Assembly (NCBI GenBank): GCA_963710645.1
Contig: CAVQBD010000001.1
Location: 558,001-622,000, forward strand
Length of the DNA stretch: 64,000 bases
From: FEB-10 sp963710645
Lineage (GTDB): Bacteria > Acidobacteriota > Thermoanaerobaculia > Thermoanaerobaculales > Sulfomarinibacteraceae
Reading direction: 5' to 3'
The notes under the pieces were generated by a model. The model was not told the origin of the DNA. It worked only from the letters and a program-made list of their open reading frames with translations, and made no database searches. Below, piece by piece: positions 17,022-26,133 of this stretch. How positions within the stretch are numbered: the first letter of the stretch is position 1; every line of letters starts with the position of its first letter. The translations under genes were made by a program, and so were the position numbers.

Positions 17022-18736
17022 AGATCCGGGGATCCAAACTGGTGGTCGAGGCGCTGGTGGACGAGGGGGTCCGGTTCGCCTTCGGCATTCCGGGCACCCA
17101 CAATATCGAACTCTACGATTCCATCGAAGATGCGCCGGAGTTGACGCCGGTGCTGGTTACCCACGAGCAGTCGGCGTCGTTCATGGCCGACGGAATGGCG
17201 CGGACCTCGAATCAGATCGGTGTGGTCAACGTCGTGCCGGGAGCAGGGGTCAGCCATTCGCTGTCCGGTGTGGCCGAGGCCTTCATGGACAACGTGCCGC
17301 TGGTGGTCCTGGCGGGCGGAATTCGCACCGACACCGGACACGCCTATCAGTTGCACGCCATCGACCAGATGGCGGTACTCGAGCCGGTCACCAAGGCCAC
17401 CTTCCGGATCCGGCGAGCGGAGGATATCTATCCCACGATCCGGCGGGCATTCCAGATTGCCCGCCGGGGCACCCCGGGTCCAGTGGCGGTGGAGATTCCG
17501 TCCAACTTCTACATGTTGATCCAGGAGGTGGAGCGGATCGGGTACGAACCCGATCCGGTGCTCGCGGTGACCCCGGACCGAGATCTCCTGGAGAGGGCGG
17601 CCCTTATGCTTGGTGAGGCCGAACACCCGGCCCTTTATCTGGGCCTCGGTGCCGCGGGAGCGGCCGAGTTGTTGGTGCCGCTGGCCGAACAGCTCGGCAC
17701 GCCCGTGGTGACGACATTTCAGGGTAAGGGGGTGTTCCCGGAAGAACACCCGTTGTTCCTTTGGAACGGATTCGGCGCTCAGGCACCGGCGTTTGTGCGG
17801 TCGATCATGAACCGGTGCGACTGCCTGCTTGCCATCGGCTGCCGTTTTGGTGAACTGGCCACGGGAAGCTACGGAATCGAACCGCCCGAGCGGCTCATCC
17901 ACGTGGACATCAACCCGGAGGTCTTCAATCGAAACTACCAAGCGGCCCTGACGATCGAATCCGACGCACGGTTGTTTGTGGAGGGACTTGCCGGGGTGAT
18001 CGACGGCTCCCGGCCGTGGCAGGCTCTGGGCGAAGCCATCACAACCGGCCACAGAAAAGTCCGGGACCGCTGGCACAAAGAGGTCGAAGGCAACCGGGTT
18101 GCCCCGGTGCTGCTGTTCGAGGCTTTGCAGCGGCATTGCGAAGCCAATGCCATCTACGCAACCGACAGCGGCAACGGGACATTCTTGGCCATCGAACATC
18201 TCCGTCTGAATGGTGGTCCCGGGACCTTCATCGCACCGGTGGATTACTCGTGCATGGGGTACTCGGTGCCGGCGGCCATCGGCGCGGCGTTTGCCAATCC
18301 AGGCCGTGATGTGGTGGCGCTGCCGGGCGACGGCGCCCTGCTGATGACGGGGATGGAGTTGCTGACCGCGGCCAACTACCGGGCTGCTCCTCTGGTGGTG
18401 GTGCTCAGGGACGGCAAGCTGTCCCAGATCGCGCAGTTCCAGAAGATCCCGTTCAATCGAGAACCCTGCAGCTCACTTCCCGACTACAGCGTCGAGGGGC
18501 TCGCCCAAACTGTGGGGGCGCGTTTCTTCAAGATCATCCGGAACCACGAGCTCGACTCGGTGATTCCGGCTGCCCTCGATGTCGTGCGCGGCGGCCAGCC
18601 GGCGCTGGTGGAAGTGGCCATCGACTATTCGCGCAAGACCTACTTCACAAAGGGAGTGGTCAAGACCAACTTCTGGCGGCTTCCATGGGGTGACAGACTG
18701 CGTATGGTCGTCCGCGCTCTTTCGCGAAGGATCTGA
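17018..18736 (+). CDS. ThDP-dependent enzyme, acetolactate synthase/benzoylformate decarboxylase-like
   Basis: The 572-residue protein has the three-domain ThDP fold. The cofactor-activating Glu lies in LVTHEQSASFMADG. The central domain follows, and the ThDP/Mg motif begins at GDGALLMTGMEL and ends at LRDGKLSQIAQF. In that motif the usual Asn ligand position is Asp. Such enzymes decarboxylate or ligate 2-keto acids. The overlap with a GMC oxidoreductase suggests an alcohol or aldehyde product being handed over, but the substrate cannot be read from sequence. Confidence 0.85.
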   Translation: MKIRGSKLVVEALVDEGVRFAFGIPGTHNIELYDSIEDAPELTPVLVTHEQSASFMADGMARTSNQIGVVNVVPGAGVSHSLSGVAEAFMDNVPLVVLAGGIRTDTGHAYQLHAIDQMAVLEPVTKATFRIRRAEDIYPTIRRAFQIARRGTPGPVAVEIPSNFYMLIQEVERIGYEPDPVLAVTPDRDLLERAALMLGEAEHPALYLGLGAAGAAELLVPLAEQLGTPVVTTFQGKGVFPEEHPLFLWNGFGAQAPAFVRSIMNRCDCLLAIGCRFGELATGSYGIEPPERLIHVDINPEVFNRNYQAALTIESDARLFVEGLAGVIDGSRPWQALGEAITTGHRKVRDRWHKEVEGNRVAPVLLFEALQRHCEANAIYATDSGNGTFLAIEHLRLNGGPGTFIAPVDYSCMGYSVPAAIGAAFANPGRDVVALPGDGALLMTGMELLTAANYRAAPLVVVLRDGKLSQIAQFQKIPFNREPCSSLPDYSVEGLAQTVGARFFKIIRNHELDSVIPAALDVVRGGQPALVEVAIDYSRKTYFTKGVVKTNFWRLPWGDRLRMVVRALSRRI

Positions 18737-18752
18737 ACGCACATCCTCTTTG

Positions 18753-18832
18753 CTCAGTTTTTCGATTTGCGGACTTCCACTGGAGCCTCTGGTGCGCTTG
18801 GGGCCAGGCAGTCTGCAAATCGAAAAACCGAG
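18753..18832. terminator. Long inverted repeat between convergent genes
   Basis: Arms of 23 nt (18753-18775 and 18810-18832) pair at 21 positions around a 34-nt loop. They lie exactly between the stop of the ThDP gene and the stop of the minus-strand methyltransferase. The stem contains an A/T run, so it could terminate transcription in both directions. The loop length resembles the dispersed hairpins seen elsewhere in the window. Confidence 0.5.
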
Positions 18833-19597
18833 TTATGACGATCTTCTGAAACAGGTCAAGTGGCCATCGGAGTAGAAGACCTCGAATCGATCCGAGAGAT
18901 AGTCCCGCAGGCAGTCGGCGATGGAGAAGATCACCGGGGTCCGCGTCGAGGCCTCGAGATTCTCGGCGAGCCGTTGGTAAAAGCTCCGGCCCCGGCCCTC
19001 GGGTCGCACCGGCCGGTAGAGATAGAAGAAGTCCGCATCGGGGATCTCAGCCTGGAGAATGTCAGCGACCACCCAATCGACCCGTTGGTCCGGAATCTCG
19101 AGCCAACGTTGGAGGATCCGACCGATGGCCACCATTTCGGAGCTGATCTCCACCTGTACCGTCCGGGCGTGTGGGTAGAGCTTCTGGAGGAGGAGACCCT
19201 GGAGGCCGTTGCCGGCGCCAAGATCGGTGCTGGTGGACTCCGGGGTGATCCAGTCTCCTGCCTTGACGATGGGCGACAGTCCGCCGGCGTGGCACCAATA
19301 GCCGCCGCTGGAGTCCATCTGTCGCCTCTCTTTCGGGGTGTAGGGTGCCTCGTGCATGTGAACGTGGGCATACAGATCGAGGAAACACTCGTCGATCAGT
19401 TCGCTGTCTCCATGGACGAGGCTTCCGAGAAATCTCTCTTTGAGCTCGTTGTAGTCCGGGAAGTGGCCGCCCGGATCGGGCGGACCTGGCAGTTTGATGA
19501 ACAGGCTCATGAGCTGGATCAACCGCGCCCGTTCGTCGGGGTTTGGAATAACGTCGGTGAGCACGGTCTGAAGCCGTTTTTCGATGTCGCGAATCAT
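18833..19597 (-). CDS. SAM-dependent methyltransferase-like protein
   Basis: From ATG 19597 the protein has 254 residues; an ATG at 19613 would add five. Motif I is visible as TSTDLGAGNGLQGLLLQKL, followed by VQVEIS, with the acidic residue ending strand 2. VADILQAEIPDADFFYLYRP occupies the motif IV region. An N-terminal helical cap of about 110 residues precedes the core. It lacks a specific family signature and may be a DOT1-like or general class I enzyme. The substrate is unknown. Confidence 0.7.
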   Translation of the reverse strand: MIRDIEKRLQTVLTDVIPNPDERARLIQLMSLFIKLPGPPDPGGHFPDYNELKERFLGSLVHGDSELIDECFLDLYAHVHMHEAPYTPKERRQMDSSGGYWCHAGGLSPIVKAGDWITPESTSTDLGAGNGLQGLLLQKLYPHARTVQVEISSEMVAIGRILQRWLEIPDQRVDWVVADILQAEIPDADFFYLYRPVRPEGRGRSFYQRLAENLEASTRTPVIFSIADCLRDYLSDRFEVFYSDGHLTCFRRSS

Positions 19598-19622
19598 GGC
19601 CGGGAAGAGTACCATTCCAAAT

Positions 19623-19645
19623 GAAATTCGAAATTCGAAATTCGA
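19623..19645. repeat. Heptamer array (GAAATTC)3
   Basis: Three exact copies of GAAATTC lie just upstream of the methyltransferase start on the minus strand. This is the smallest of the 7-bp-period arrays in the window. The same unit recurs near 47,555 and 54,220. Confidence 0.85.
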
Positions 19646-19709
19646 GACCTGGAACCGGGAGACCATGGTGTTTGAGTACAGTGACTCTTCGTGATCCTGG
19701 AGGTGAGCC

Positions 19710-20513
19710 ATGCGGATTCCCATCTATCAGATCGACGCATTCACTGACCGGCTCTTCGGAGGCAACCCGGCGGCTGTGTGCCCGCTGGCGGACTGGTTAC
19801 CCGACGAAACCATGCAAGCGATTGCGGCGGAGAATAATCTGTCGGAAACGGCCTTCTTCATACCGGCCGACGAGGACTTCGATCTGCGGTGGTTCACGCC
19901 GGCAACCGAGGTGGACCTGTGTGGTCATGCCACTCTGGCCACGGCTCATCTGGTGTTGACCCAGTTGGACCCCGCGAGGAAGAAGGTGGGTTTCAACACC
20001 CGCAGCGGCCGGCTCGAGGTCGAACACGACGGCGACATGTTGGTGATGGACTTCCCCGCCTACCCGCCTCGTCCTGTGGAGATCCCGAACGGGTTGGTCG
20101 AAGCTCTCGGGGCCGAACCGGAGGCGGTTCTGCGGGGCAACTATCTTTTGGTCGTCTACCGCGACGAACGGCAGATCCGAGCACTGCAGCCCCGTTTTGG
20201 TGTGATGATCGCCTACGGTCTGGATGAGGCGATCGTGACCGCTCCGGGCGACGATTGCGATTTCGTGTCACGGTTCTTCGCGCCGGGATTCGGGATCGTG
20301 GAAGATCCGGTTACCGGTTCGGCTCACTGCGCCCTCGTGCCCTACTGGACCGAGAGGCTCGGCAAGAAACAACTCCATGCGCGCCAGGTCTCCGAGCGTG
20401 GCGGTGAGATCTTCTGCCGGCTCGTGGATGATCGGGTATGCATGGCCGGCCGTGCGGTGACCTATCTCGAGGGACACATAGAGGTTGGTTCTCTCGGCGA
20501 TTCCACGGAATGA
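19710..20513 (+). CDS. PhzF-family isomerase/epimerase
   Basis: The 267-residue protein begins PIYQIDAFTDRLFGGNPAAVC, the hallmark of the family. The catalytic Glu is E46 in NLSETAFF, and the second-half motif GIVEDPVTGSAHCALVPYW is present. These enzymes have two diaminopimelate-epimerase-like domains and isomerise small amino-acid-like or cyclohexadiene substrates. It is not in a phenazine cluster, so the substrate is unknown. Confidence 0.92.
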   Translation: MRIPIYQIDAFTDRLFGGNPAAVCPLADWLPDETMQAIAAENNLSETAFFIPADEDFDLRWFTPATEVDLCGHATLATAHLVLTQLDPARKKVGFNTRSGRLEVEHDGDMLVMDFPAYPPRPVEIPNGLVEALGAEPEAVLRGNYLLVVYRDERQIRALQPRFGVMIAYGLDEAIVTAPGDDCDFVSRFFAPGFGIVEDPVTGSAHCALVPYWTERLGKKQLHARQVSERGGEIFCRLVDDRVCMAGRAVTYLEGHIEVGSLGDSTE

Positions 20514-20534
20514 TGGCCTATACAATGAAATCTT

Positions 20535-22829
20535 ATGAGGCGTCTGCTGAAAATCGTTGGTGAGCGCGAAATCGTGGCATCCGGACTGACGTCCGCACAT
20601 CTCCTGACGAACGGTGTCACTCCCGACATGTTGGGAGAGCCGGGCCGCTGGCTGCGACGGGTCGTCCAGTCCGCGGTGTGCATTACCGTGGTGTCCGGTG
20701 TGTTCGGATGCGGCGGCGGAGACGGTGAGCCGGTGGTTGTCGACCTGATCGAGGAACTGCCGGCGGCTGAGGTGCTTCGCGAAACCCCGGTGCTCGATCT
20801 CGGCACCGCCGAGGCCAGATCCCATCTCGGCGTCGGCTGGTCGGGTGACGAGACTCGGAAGGACGGCCTCACGATGGTGTGGGCCACCGGCGAGGTGTCC
20901 GAGGTGAAATTTTTCCTCGCCGAGCCTCGGGACGTGGATGTGGCCATACGGTGTAGCCCGGTGCCTCACCCCGATGGAGATGCCCAGCGGGTGAGGGTGT
21001 CGGTCAAGGGGCGGCGATTGGCGGAAGTCGAGCTCGAGCCGGGGCTCCGCGACCACGTCGTTCTCATACCGGCGGATGCTGTATCGGCCGGCACCAACAC
21101 CCTCGAACTCGGCTGGGCACATGCGCTGGTTCCAAGTTCTGCGGGGCAGCGTCGTGAGAACCGACGGCTGGCGGCACGGTGCGATGAGATTCGGATTGGC
21201 GGCTCCAAACGTCCGAGGCGGCCGCTTGTCTTGGATCGGGACCTGGTGATCTCTCCCGGGGTCCAGCTGAACTACTACCTGCCGCTGCCGAACTCGACGG
21301 CGTTTGGGGTGGAGAAGGTGGAGGTCCCGGACGACTCCAGCTTGGAGATCACCTGGCAGGTGGACGGATCCGACGAAGAGCCCCTGGTTTCCTGGAGCGA
21401 GGACGTCGGACCGACCACGGTGGCCATCACGAATCCTGGCCGGGGACCCCTGCGCCTCGGATTCCGGGTGGCGGGTGACGGTGGGGAGGTCATTCTGCGT
21501 GGGCCGAGGGTTCAGTGGATCGGGCGGCCGCAACATGACGAGACCAGTGAGGCACCCGCCGTCGTCGAATCCCCTCCTAACATTCTCATGTATCTGGTGG
21601 ATACGCTGCGTGCTGACCGGCTCGGGTGTTACGGGTGGACGGAGTCCCTCACTCCGAATCTGGACAACCTGTCCTTCGAGAGCGTGACCTTTGATCGAGC
21701 CATCGCCCAGACCTCGTGGACCAAACCCTCGGTGGCGTCGATTTTCACCGGCATCGGCCCGGGCCGCCACGGGGTCAATGGCAAACGGTCCAAACTTCCC
21801 GAGAGTGCGATCACCATGGCAGAGCTGTTGGCCGGAAGGGGCTACGACACGGCTGGCTTCGCCAGCAACGCCTACATCACCCGACCGGCCGGTTTCGGTC
21901 AGGGTTTTGAGGACTTCAGCTTTCAGCCGGCTCGGTCAAGGGAGACCACTGACGAAGCCATCGCCTGGCTTCGCAGCATTGGGAGGGATCGGCCCTTCTT
22001 TCTTTATGTTCACACCGTGGATCCCCATGCGCCCTACGACCCATCCAGTGAATTTCGGGACCGATTCGCAGCTGGAGTCACCGACCCGCTGGTGGGCACC
22101 GTGGACCACATCAGAAGTCTCGCGGCGGGACGGATCGCAGTCACCGAGAGGATCACCTCCGACATGTTGCGGCTCTATGAGGCGGAGGTGGCCGAGAACG
22201 ACCATTCATTCGGGCGATTGATGGGGGTCCTTGGAGAACTCGGACTGCTCGAGGATACGTTAATCATCTTCCTGTCCGACCATGGCGAGGAGTTCGACGA
22301 GCACGGAGTCTTCGGTCATGGCTGGGATCTCTACCGCGAGGTGCTCCACATGCCGTTGATCATCCGGCCGCCGGGAGGAACCACGGCGCGACGTTTTGAG
22401 GGTGTGGTGCAGCACGTGGACCTGCTGCCCACTGTCCTGGAGGCGGCCGGGATTTCAGGTCTCGGCGGTTTGGAAGGGCGCAGTCTGTGGCCCGTTGTGA
22501 ACGGAAATATGGCCTCGGCCGATCCGCGGCCGGTGTTCTCCTATCTGGACTACGAGGGTCGTCGGGGTCTGTCGGTGGAGTTGGATGGTTTGAAGCTCAT
22601 TGAACCGCTGTCATCCGGCTTTCTTGCCGCCCGTGAACTCTACAATGTGGGTCAGGATCCCTTTGAACAGGACAGCGTCGCGGATGTCTTGCCCGTCACG
22701 GCGGGCTATCTTGCGTCGTTGGCAAGGGTGGAATTCAGCGACTACGGATCGGTGGAGGCCGCCGACGAGCTGCCGTCCTTCGACGCCGATACCCGCAGGG
22801 CGTTGGAGGCCCTGGGTTACATCCGATGA
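20535..22829 (+). CDS. Sulfatase-superfamily lipoprotein with Thr at the nucleophile position
   Basis: The frame encodes 764 residues. A second start at ATG 20628 would place a lipobox-like VFGC at residue 28 behind a basic and hydrophobic signal, so that start may be the real one. After a beta-rich N-terminal domain the alkaline-phosphatase-fold domain starts at NILMYLVDTLRADRLGCYG. The nucleophile motif reads WTKPSVASIFTG, with T396 (numbered from 20535) where sulfatases have Cys or Ser. DHGEEFDEHGVFGHG provides metal ligands. Thr nucleophiles are known in the phosphoethanolamine and phosphoglycerol transferases of this superfamily, so a phospho-transfer or hydrolase role is possible. Confidence 0.8.
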   Translation: MRRLLKIVGEREIVASGLTSAHLLTNGVTPDMLGEPGRWLRRVVQSAVCITVVSGVFGCGGGDGEPVVVDLIEELPAAEVLRETPVLDLGTAEARSHLGVGWSGDETRKDGLTMVWATGEVSEVKFFLAEPRDVDVAIRCSPVPHPDGDAQRVRVSVKGRRLAEVELEPGLRDHVVLIPADAVSAGTNTLELGWAHALVPSSAGQRRENRRLAARCDEIRIGGSKRPRRPLVLDRDLVISPGVQLNYYLPLPNSTAFGVEKVEVPDDSSLEITWQVDGSDEEPLVSWSEDVGPTTVAITNPGRGPLRLGFRVAGDGGEVILRGPRVQWIGRPQHDETSEAPAVVESPPNILMYLVDTLRADRLGCYGWTESLTPNLDNLSFESVTFDRAIAQTSWTKPSVASIFTGIGPGRHGVNGKRSKLPESAITMAELLAGRGYDTAGFASNAYITRPAGFGQGFEDFSFQPARSRETTDEAIAWLRSIGRDRPFFLYVHTVDPHAPYDPSSEFRDRFAAGVTDPLVGTVDHIRSLAAGRIAVTERITSDMLRLYEAEVAENDHSFGRLMGVLGELGLLEDTLIIFLSDHGEEFDEHGVFGHGWDLYREVLHMPLIIRPPGGTTARRFEGVVQHVDLLPTVLEAAGISGLGGLEGRSLWPVVNGNMASADPRPVFSYLDYEGRRGLSVELDGLKLIEPLSSGFLAARELYNVGQDPFEQDSVADVLPVTAGYLASLARVEFSDYGSVEAADELPSFDADTRRALEALGYIR

Positions 22830-22847
22830 CGCCGACGGCGGAAAATC

Positions 22848-22964
22848 GAGAAATGAGAAATGAGAAATGAGAAATGGGAAATGAGAAATGGGAAATGAGA
22901 AATGGGGAATTGGGGATTGGGGATTGGGCGGGCGGTGATCTTGTATCTTGCATCTTGGATCTTT
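22848..22964. repeat. Three adjoining heptamer arrays (GAGAAAT, GGGGATT, ATCTTGN)
   Basis: A run of GAGAAAT/GGGAAAT units passes into GGGGATT units by 22927. After a G/C linker, four ATCTTGN units end at 22964, only 17 bp before the MaoC start. The 7-bp period is kept through all three although the unit changes. Confidence 0.85.
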
Positions 22965-22980
22965 CACGGCGGAGGTCGAA

Positions 22981-23439
22981 ATGACACAGCGAACCATCGA
23001 CGGCATTGACGGGCTCAGGGCGCTTTCCGGCACCAAACTCGGGCAGAGCGAGTGGTTGGAGATCACTCAGGACCGGGTCAATCGATTTGCGGACGCGACC
23101 CTCGACACCCAGTGGATTCACGTTGATCCCGAGCGGGCCGCGCAGTCGCCATTCGGTGGGACCATCGCCCACGGCTACTTGACCCTTTCGTTGCTGCCCC
23201 ACCTGCTCGGCCAGATCATGGACGTCACCAATGTGTCCATGGCCATTAACTACGGCCTGAACCGGCTCCGCTATCCAACGCCGGTTCCGGTGGGGCGGCG
23301 TGTCCGGCTCGGCGTCACCTTGACTGCGGTGGAGGAGGTCCGAGGCGGGGTCCAGTGCCAGCTCGACTGTGAGGTGGAGGTGGAGGACACGGCGAAACCG
23401 GCACTGGTCGCCGAGGTGCTGTTCCGCTACTACGTGTGA
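22981..23439 (+). CDS. MaoC-family (R)-specific enoyl-CoA hydratase
   Basis: The protein has 152 residues from ATG 22981 behind GGAGG. The hotdog-fold catalytic motif is RFADATLDTQWIHVDPERA, with the Asp and His five residues apart, followed by PFGGTIAHGYLTLSLLPHL. It hydrates 2-enoyl-CoA to the (R)-3-hydroxyacyl-CoA. There is no linked fatty-acid gene next to it. A heptamer repeat array occupies its leader. Confidence 0.9.
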   Translation: MTQRTIDGIDGLRALSGTKLGQSEWLEITQDRVNRFADATLDTQWIHVDPERAAQSPFGGTIAHGYLTLSLLPHLLGQIMDVTNVSMAINYGLNRLRYPTPVPVGRRVRLGVTLTAVEEVRGGVQCQLDCEVEVEDTAKPALVAEVLFRYYV

Positions 23440-23449
23440 CGGTCCGATC

Positions 23450-25570
23450 CTACCTGTTCAACGCGGCGTAGGAGTCGGCAAGCAGGGACTGAGCGGCGTT
23501 GGCCTGATCGGTCTCGAGATCAGCGGCCAGGAGTTTTTCGAGGGTCGCGATGGCCGCGGCGTACGCACCACCGTTGAACTGACTCACGGCGCGGTTGTAG
23601 TCCTGGGCAAAATTGTTGTGGTCCTGGGCCCGTCGAATCTCCCGGATCTTGAGATCGATCCAGCTGCCTTCCTGTGCCCCGACGCGTCGCTCCAGGTCTT
23701 GGAGCATTGCCACGGCCTCGTCGAGCCGTTCGGTGGCGATGAGCCTGTTGAGCCGGTCGATCTCGCCGGGACTGGCCTCGGTGAGGAGGGGTTCGGGAGG
23801 TGGAAACTGGGTCTCGGCGTCCGGGTCGTCGATGAAATCCATGAACGAACGCACCGCCTGGGCGTGCCGGCCGGGCAGTTCCTCTTCCGCGAGCTCCATA
23901 AGGATGGACCGTGCTCCGTCCACGTCTCCGCCGTTGTAGGCGGCGACGGCCTCGTTGTAGCGGGCAGAAACCTTGGATTCGATGATATTGGAGCGGACGG
24001 AGGCAATGTGCCGATTGAGAATCTCGGCGTCGATGGCTTCGGGAGCCACTTGCTCGGCCTGTTCGAGGGCCTCGAGGCCTTGATCCGGCCGGCCATCGGC
24101 CACCAGCGTGCGCGCCCGGTCGAGGTCGTGGCGGGCGATGATGGCATGGGCCATGAGCTGGTCCGCCGGGTCGGACACGAAACCGTGGGCTGCGAGTTCG
24201 AGGGCCGCATCTCGGCGATCGTTTTCGAGGTATTGGCGAAGGAGGCTGGCCGAAACGTCGGTCCGTGACGGCAGGAGACGGTGGGCCGTTTCCGTCACGG
24301 CCAGTGCTTCGAGACTGTATTCGCCCGCGGCCATGTAGCTGCCGGAAAGGGCGACCCATGCGGGAGCGTGGTCGGGCTCGAGAAGGGTGCTCTTGCGCAG
24401 GGCTTGGCGTGCGCGCTCCACATCGTCGCCGCGACGCAGAAGGTAGGCGCCGCCGCGGTACTGGACCAGCGCATCATCGGGCGCGGCGCGCAGGGCACGG
24501 CCGTAGAGCTCGCGGGCCTCGTCCCATTGAGCCCGTTGTTCGGCGAGAAGCGCGAGCGCAGCCAGCGCCTGGCCGTTTGAGGGGTCCCTGTCCACAGCGG
24601 CCTGGAGATGGGGCATGACCTCTTCGCGATGGGGCTCATGCTGCATGAGCAGGTCGCCGAGCCGGTAGAAGACCTCCGACGAAGACATCCGGCGGGTCGT
24701 CATCTCGGTGATTTCCGGGGGAGTGACCGGCAGCTCGAGAATCGGGTAGATCGGTCGTTCCAAGTAGCGCTTGACCTCGTTTTCGAGTCCTGGAATGTCG
24801 GTGGAGTAGGCTCGGGCAAAGGCCCGATCCTGGGGCACGCCTTCCTGAAGGAGGGCGACGAAGCGCTGAGTCTCGGCCCGACGTTGGGCGTTGCCGATCA
24901 ACAGGTAGTGGACCAGGGCCCACGACTCGGAGTAGAAGGTGCCCTTGCGATCGGATTCGTTGTAGAGAGGGGAGCTGTGGGTGACCGCGAAGAGTTCTTC
25001 AAATCCGATGGTCGGGGAGGTTCTCAGCCGGTGGATGTGAGGCCCCAACGGAATGCCGATGCGGGCGGTATCGCCGGTCACTTCGAAGGTCTGGTAGACC
25101 TCGGCGAGCCCCTCTTCGAACCACAGGGGGAGGTTTGGCATGTTTGTCGAGGAGAAATAGTGGACGAACTCGTGGTAGACGATTCCGGAAGCGTCGGTCC
25201 GGTCACCGCCGTTGATGGCGATGTAGTTGGCGTTCTCGCGTTGCAGAAAATAGCCGGCGGTGGCGGCCGGACGACCCTGGTAGAGCATCTTGTAGGGGGT
25301 GAAGGACTGATCGTGTTTGAAGATGTAGACGTAGATGGGCAGCGAAGCGTTCTGATCGAGATCGGAGATGCCCGTCAGCACCGCACGCAGTTCCTCGAGA
25401 TCGGCGGCGATCCTGCGAGTGGATCGCTCCCCGTCGTTGGAGAACAGGGTGAAATTGTGGCTTTTCACCTCGATCCAACGATCCTTCTCGCGCGGCAACT
25501 GCGCCGACGCGGAGGCCGCGGCCAGGATGACGGTGGCCGCCATGACGAGGGTGGTCTTGAGGTGCGGCAT
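23450..25570 (-). CDS. Secreted TPR protein with gluzincin-type peptidase domain
   Basis: The product has 706 residues with a signal peptide (cleavage near ASA-QLP, residue 23-24). Residues about 30-240 resemble the DUF1570/peptidase-MA fold, with zinc motif HEFVH (H133, H137) and the third ligand in LWFEEGLAEVYQ. From about 290 to the C terminus are repeated 34-residue helical pairs (YRLGDLLMQHEPHREEV, ALAALALLAEQRAQWDEA and so on), typical of TPRs. It is likely a periplasmic protease or protein-binding scaffold. The 560-bp region upstream is AT-rich and carries palindromes that may regulate it. Confidence 0.82.
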   Translation of the reverse strand: MPHLKTTLVMAATVILAAASASAQLPREKDRWIEVKSHNFTLFSNDGERSTRRIAADLEELRAVLTGISDLDQNASLPIYVYIFKHDQSFTPYKMLYQGRPAATAGYFLQRENANYIAINGGDRTDASGIVYHEFVHYFSSTNMPNLPLWFEEGLAEVYQTFEVTGDTARIGIPLGPHIHRLRTSPTIGFEELFAVTHSSPLYNESDRKGTFYSESWALVHYLLIGNAQRRAETQRFVALLQEGVPQDRAFARAYSTDIPGLENEVKRYLERPIYPILELPVTPPEITEMTTRRMSSSEVFYRLGDLLMQHEPHREEVMPHLQAAVDRDPSNGQALAALALLAEQRAQWDEARELYGRALRAAPDDALVQYRGGAYLLRRGDDVERARQALRKSTLLEPDHAPAWVALSGSYMAAGEYSLEALAVTETAHRLLPSRTDVSASLLRQYLENDRRDAALELAAHGFVSDPADQLMAHAIIARHDLDRARTLVADGRPDQGLEALEQAEQVAPEAIDAEILNRHIASVRSNIIESKVSARYNEAVAAYNGGDVDGARSILMELAEEELPGRHAQAVRSFMDFIDDPDAETQFPPPEPLLTEASPGEIDRLNRLIATERLDEAVAMLQDLERRVGAQEGSWIDLKIREIRRAQDHNNFAQDYNRAVSQFNGGAYAAAIATLEKLLAADLETDQANAAQSLLADSYAALNR

Positions 25571-25859
25571 CGAGTGATTGGTCGGTCGGACAGATCGTAG
25601 GATCCGCCGAATCAGTTGTAGTTATACGTTATCCCGCTGACCGGGTTCTTCTCAGCGGTTGCCACTCACCCCATCATGGGACGCGACTCTGCGCCCGATA
25701 TCGTGATTCCGTGTCTTGGATGGAGGATGTGTTGCGTGCGGATCGTTCGAAGTGAAAGGACTCGTTCGCAGCCCGCGCAAGGTGGGAAAGAGATTGGATT
25801 TTGGTGAGTCTTTATGGTGGGCAACAAAAGGTAGGACTTTAAGACCACGGGCTGCTTTG

Positions 25860-25985
25860 TCAAACGAGTCTAGGTTTCAGATAAACCTGATATACATTTT
25901 ATATAACCAGTTAGTTAATTTGTCAAGTTCTAAATTTGTGATGTGCGTCACATTACTGAACGACCGTTCGGTCAATCAACTGGGT
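25860..25985. promoter_or_regulatory. AT-rich regulatory island with CRP-like and TetR-like palindromes
   Basis: The gap 25571-26133 contains no credible gene. Its centre is unusually AT-rich. TGTGA-TGTGCG-TCACA at 25937-25952 matches the CRP/FNR-superfamily consensus TGTGA-N6-TCACA exactly. GACCG-TT-CGGTC follows at about 25961-25972 and looks like a TetR-family operator. The only gene it could serve directly is the minus-strand TPR peptidase, about 370 bp away. Confidence 0.45.
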
Positions 25986-26001
25986 GGTAGCCTGTAGGAA
26001 A

Positions 26002-26077
26002 ATTCCTCATTCCTCATTCCTCATTCCTCATTCCTCATTTCTCATTTCTCATTTCTCATTTCTCATTTCTCATTTCC
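26002..26077. repeat. Heptamer array (ATTCCTC)5(ATTTCTC)5
   Basis: Ten perfect 7-bp units: five ATTCCTC, then five ATTTCTC, then a partial copy. The abrupt one-base unit change suggests block duplication. The second half is the reverse complement of the array at 22,850. Confidence 0.95.
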
Positions 26078-26133
26078 AAATTTCAGTTCCTCAGCCCCCT
26101 GTCTCCCACCAAAAAGACCGTCCGGCTGCCAGG

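Noticed and set aside
25716..25997. Possible 93-residue protein in the AT-rich gap
   Set aside because: It has no ribosome site or recognisable composition and overlaps the palindromic regulatory sites.
22848..26077. Regularly repeated arrays as possible CRISPR loci
   Set aside because: The units are 7 bp with no spacers between them and no cas genes in the window.
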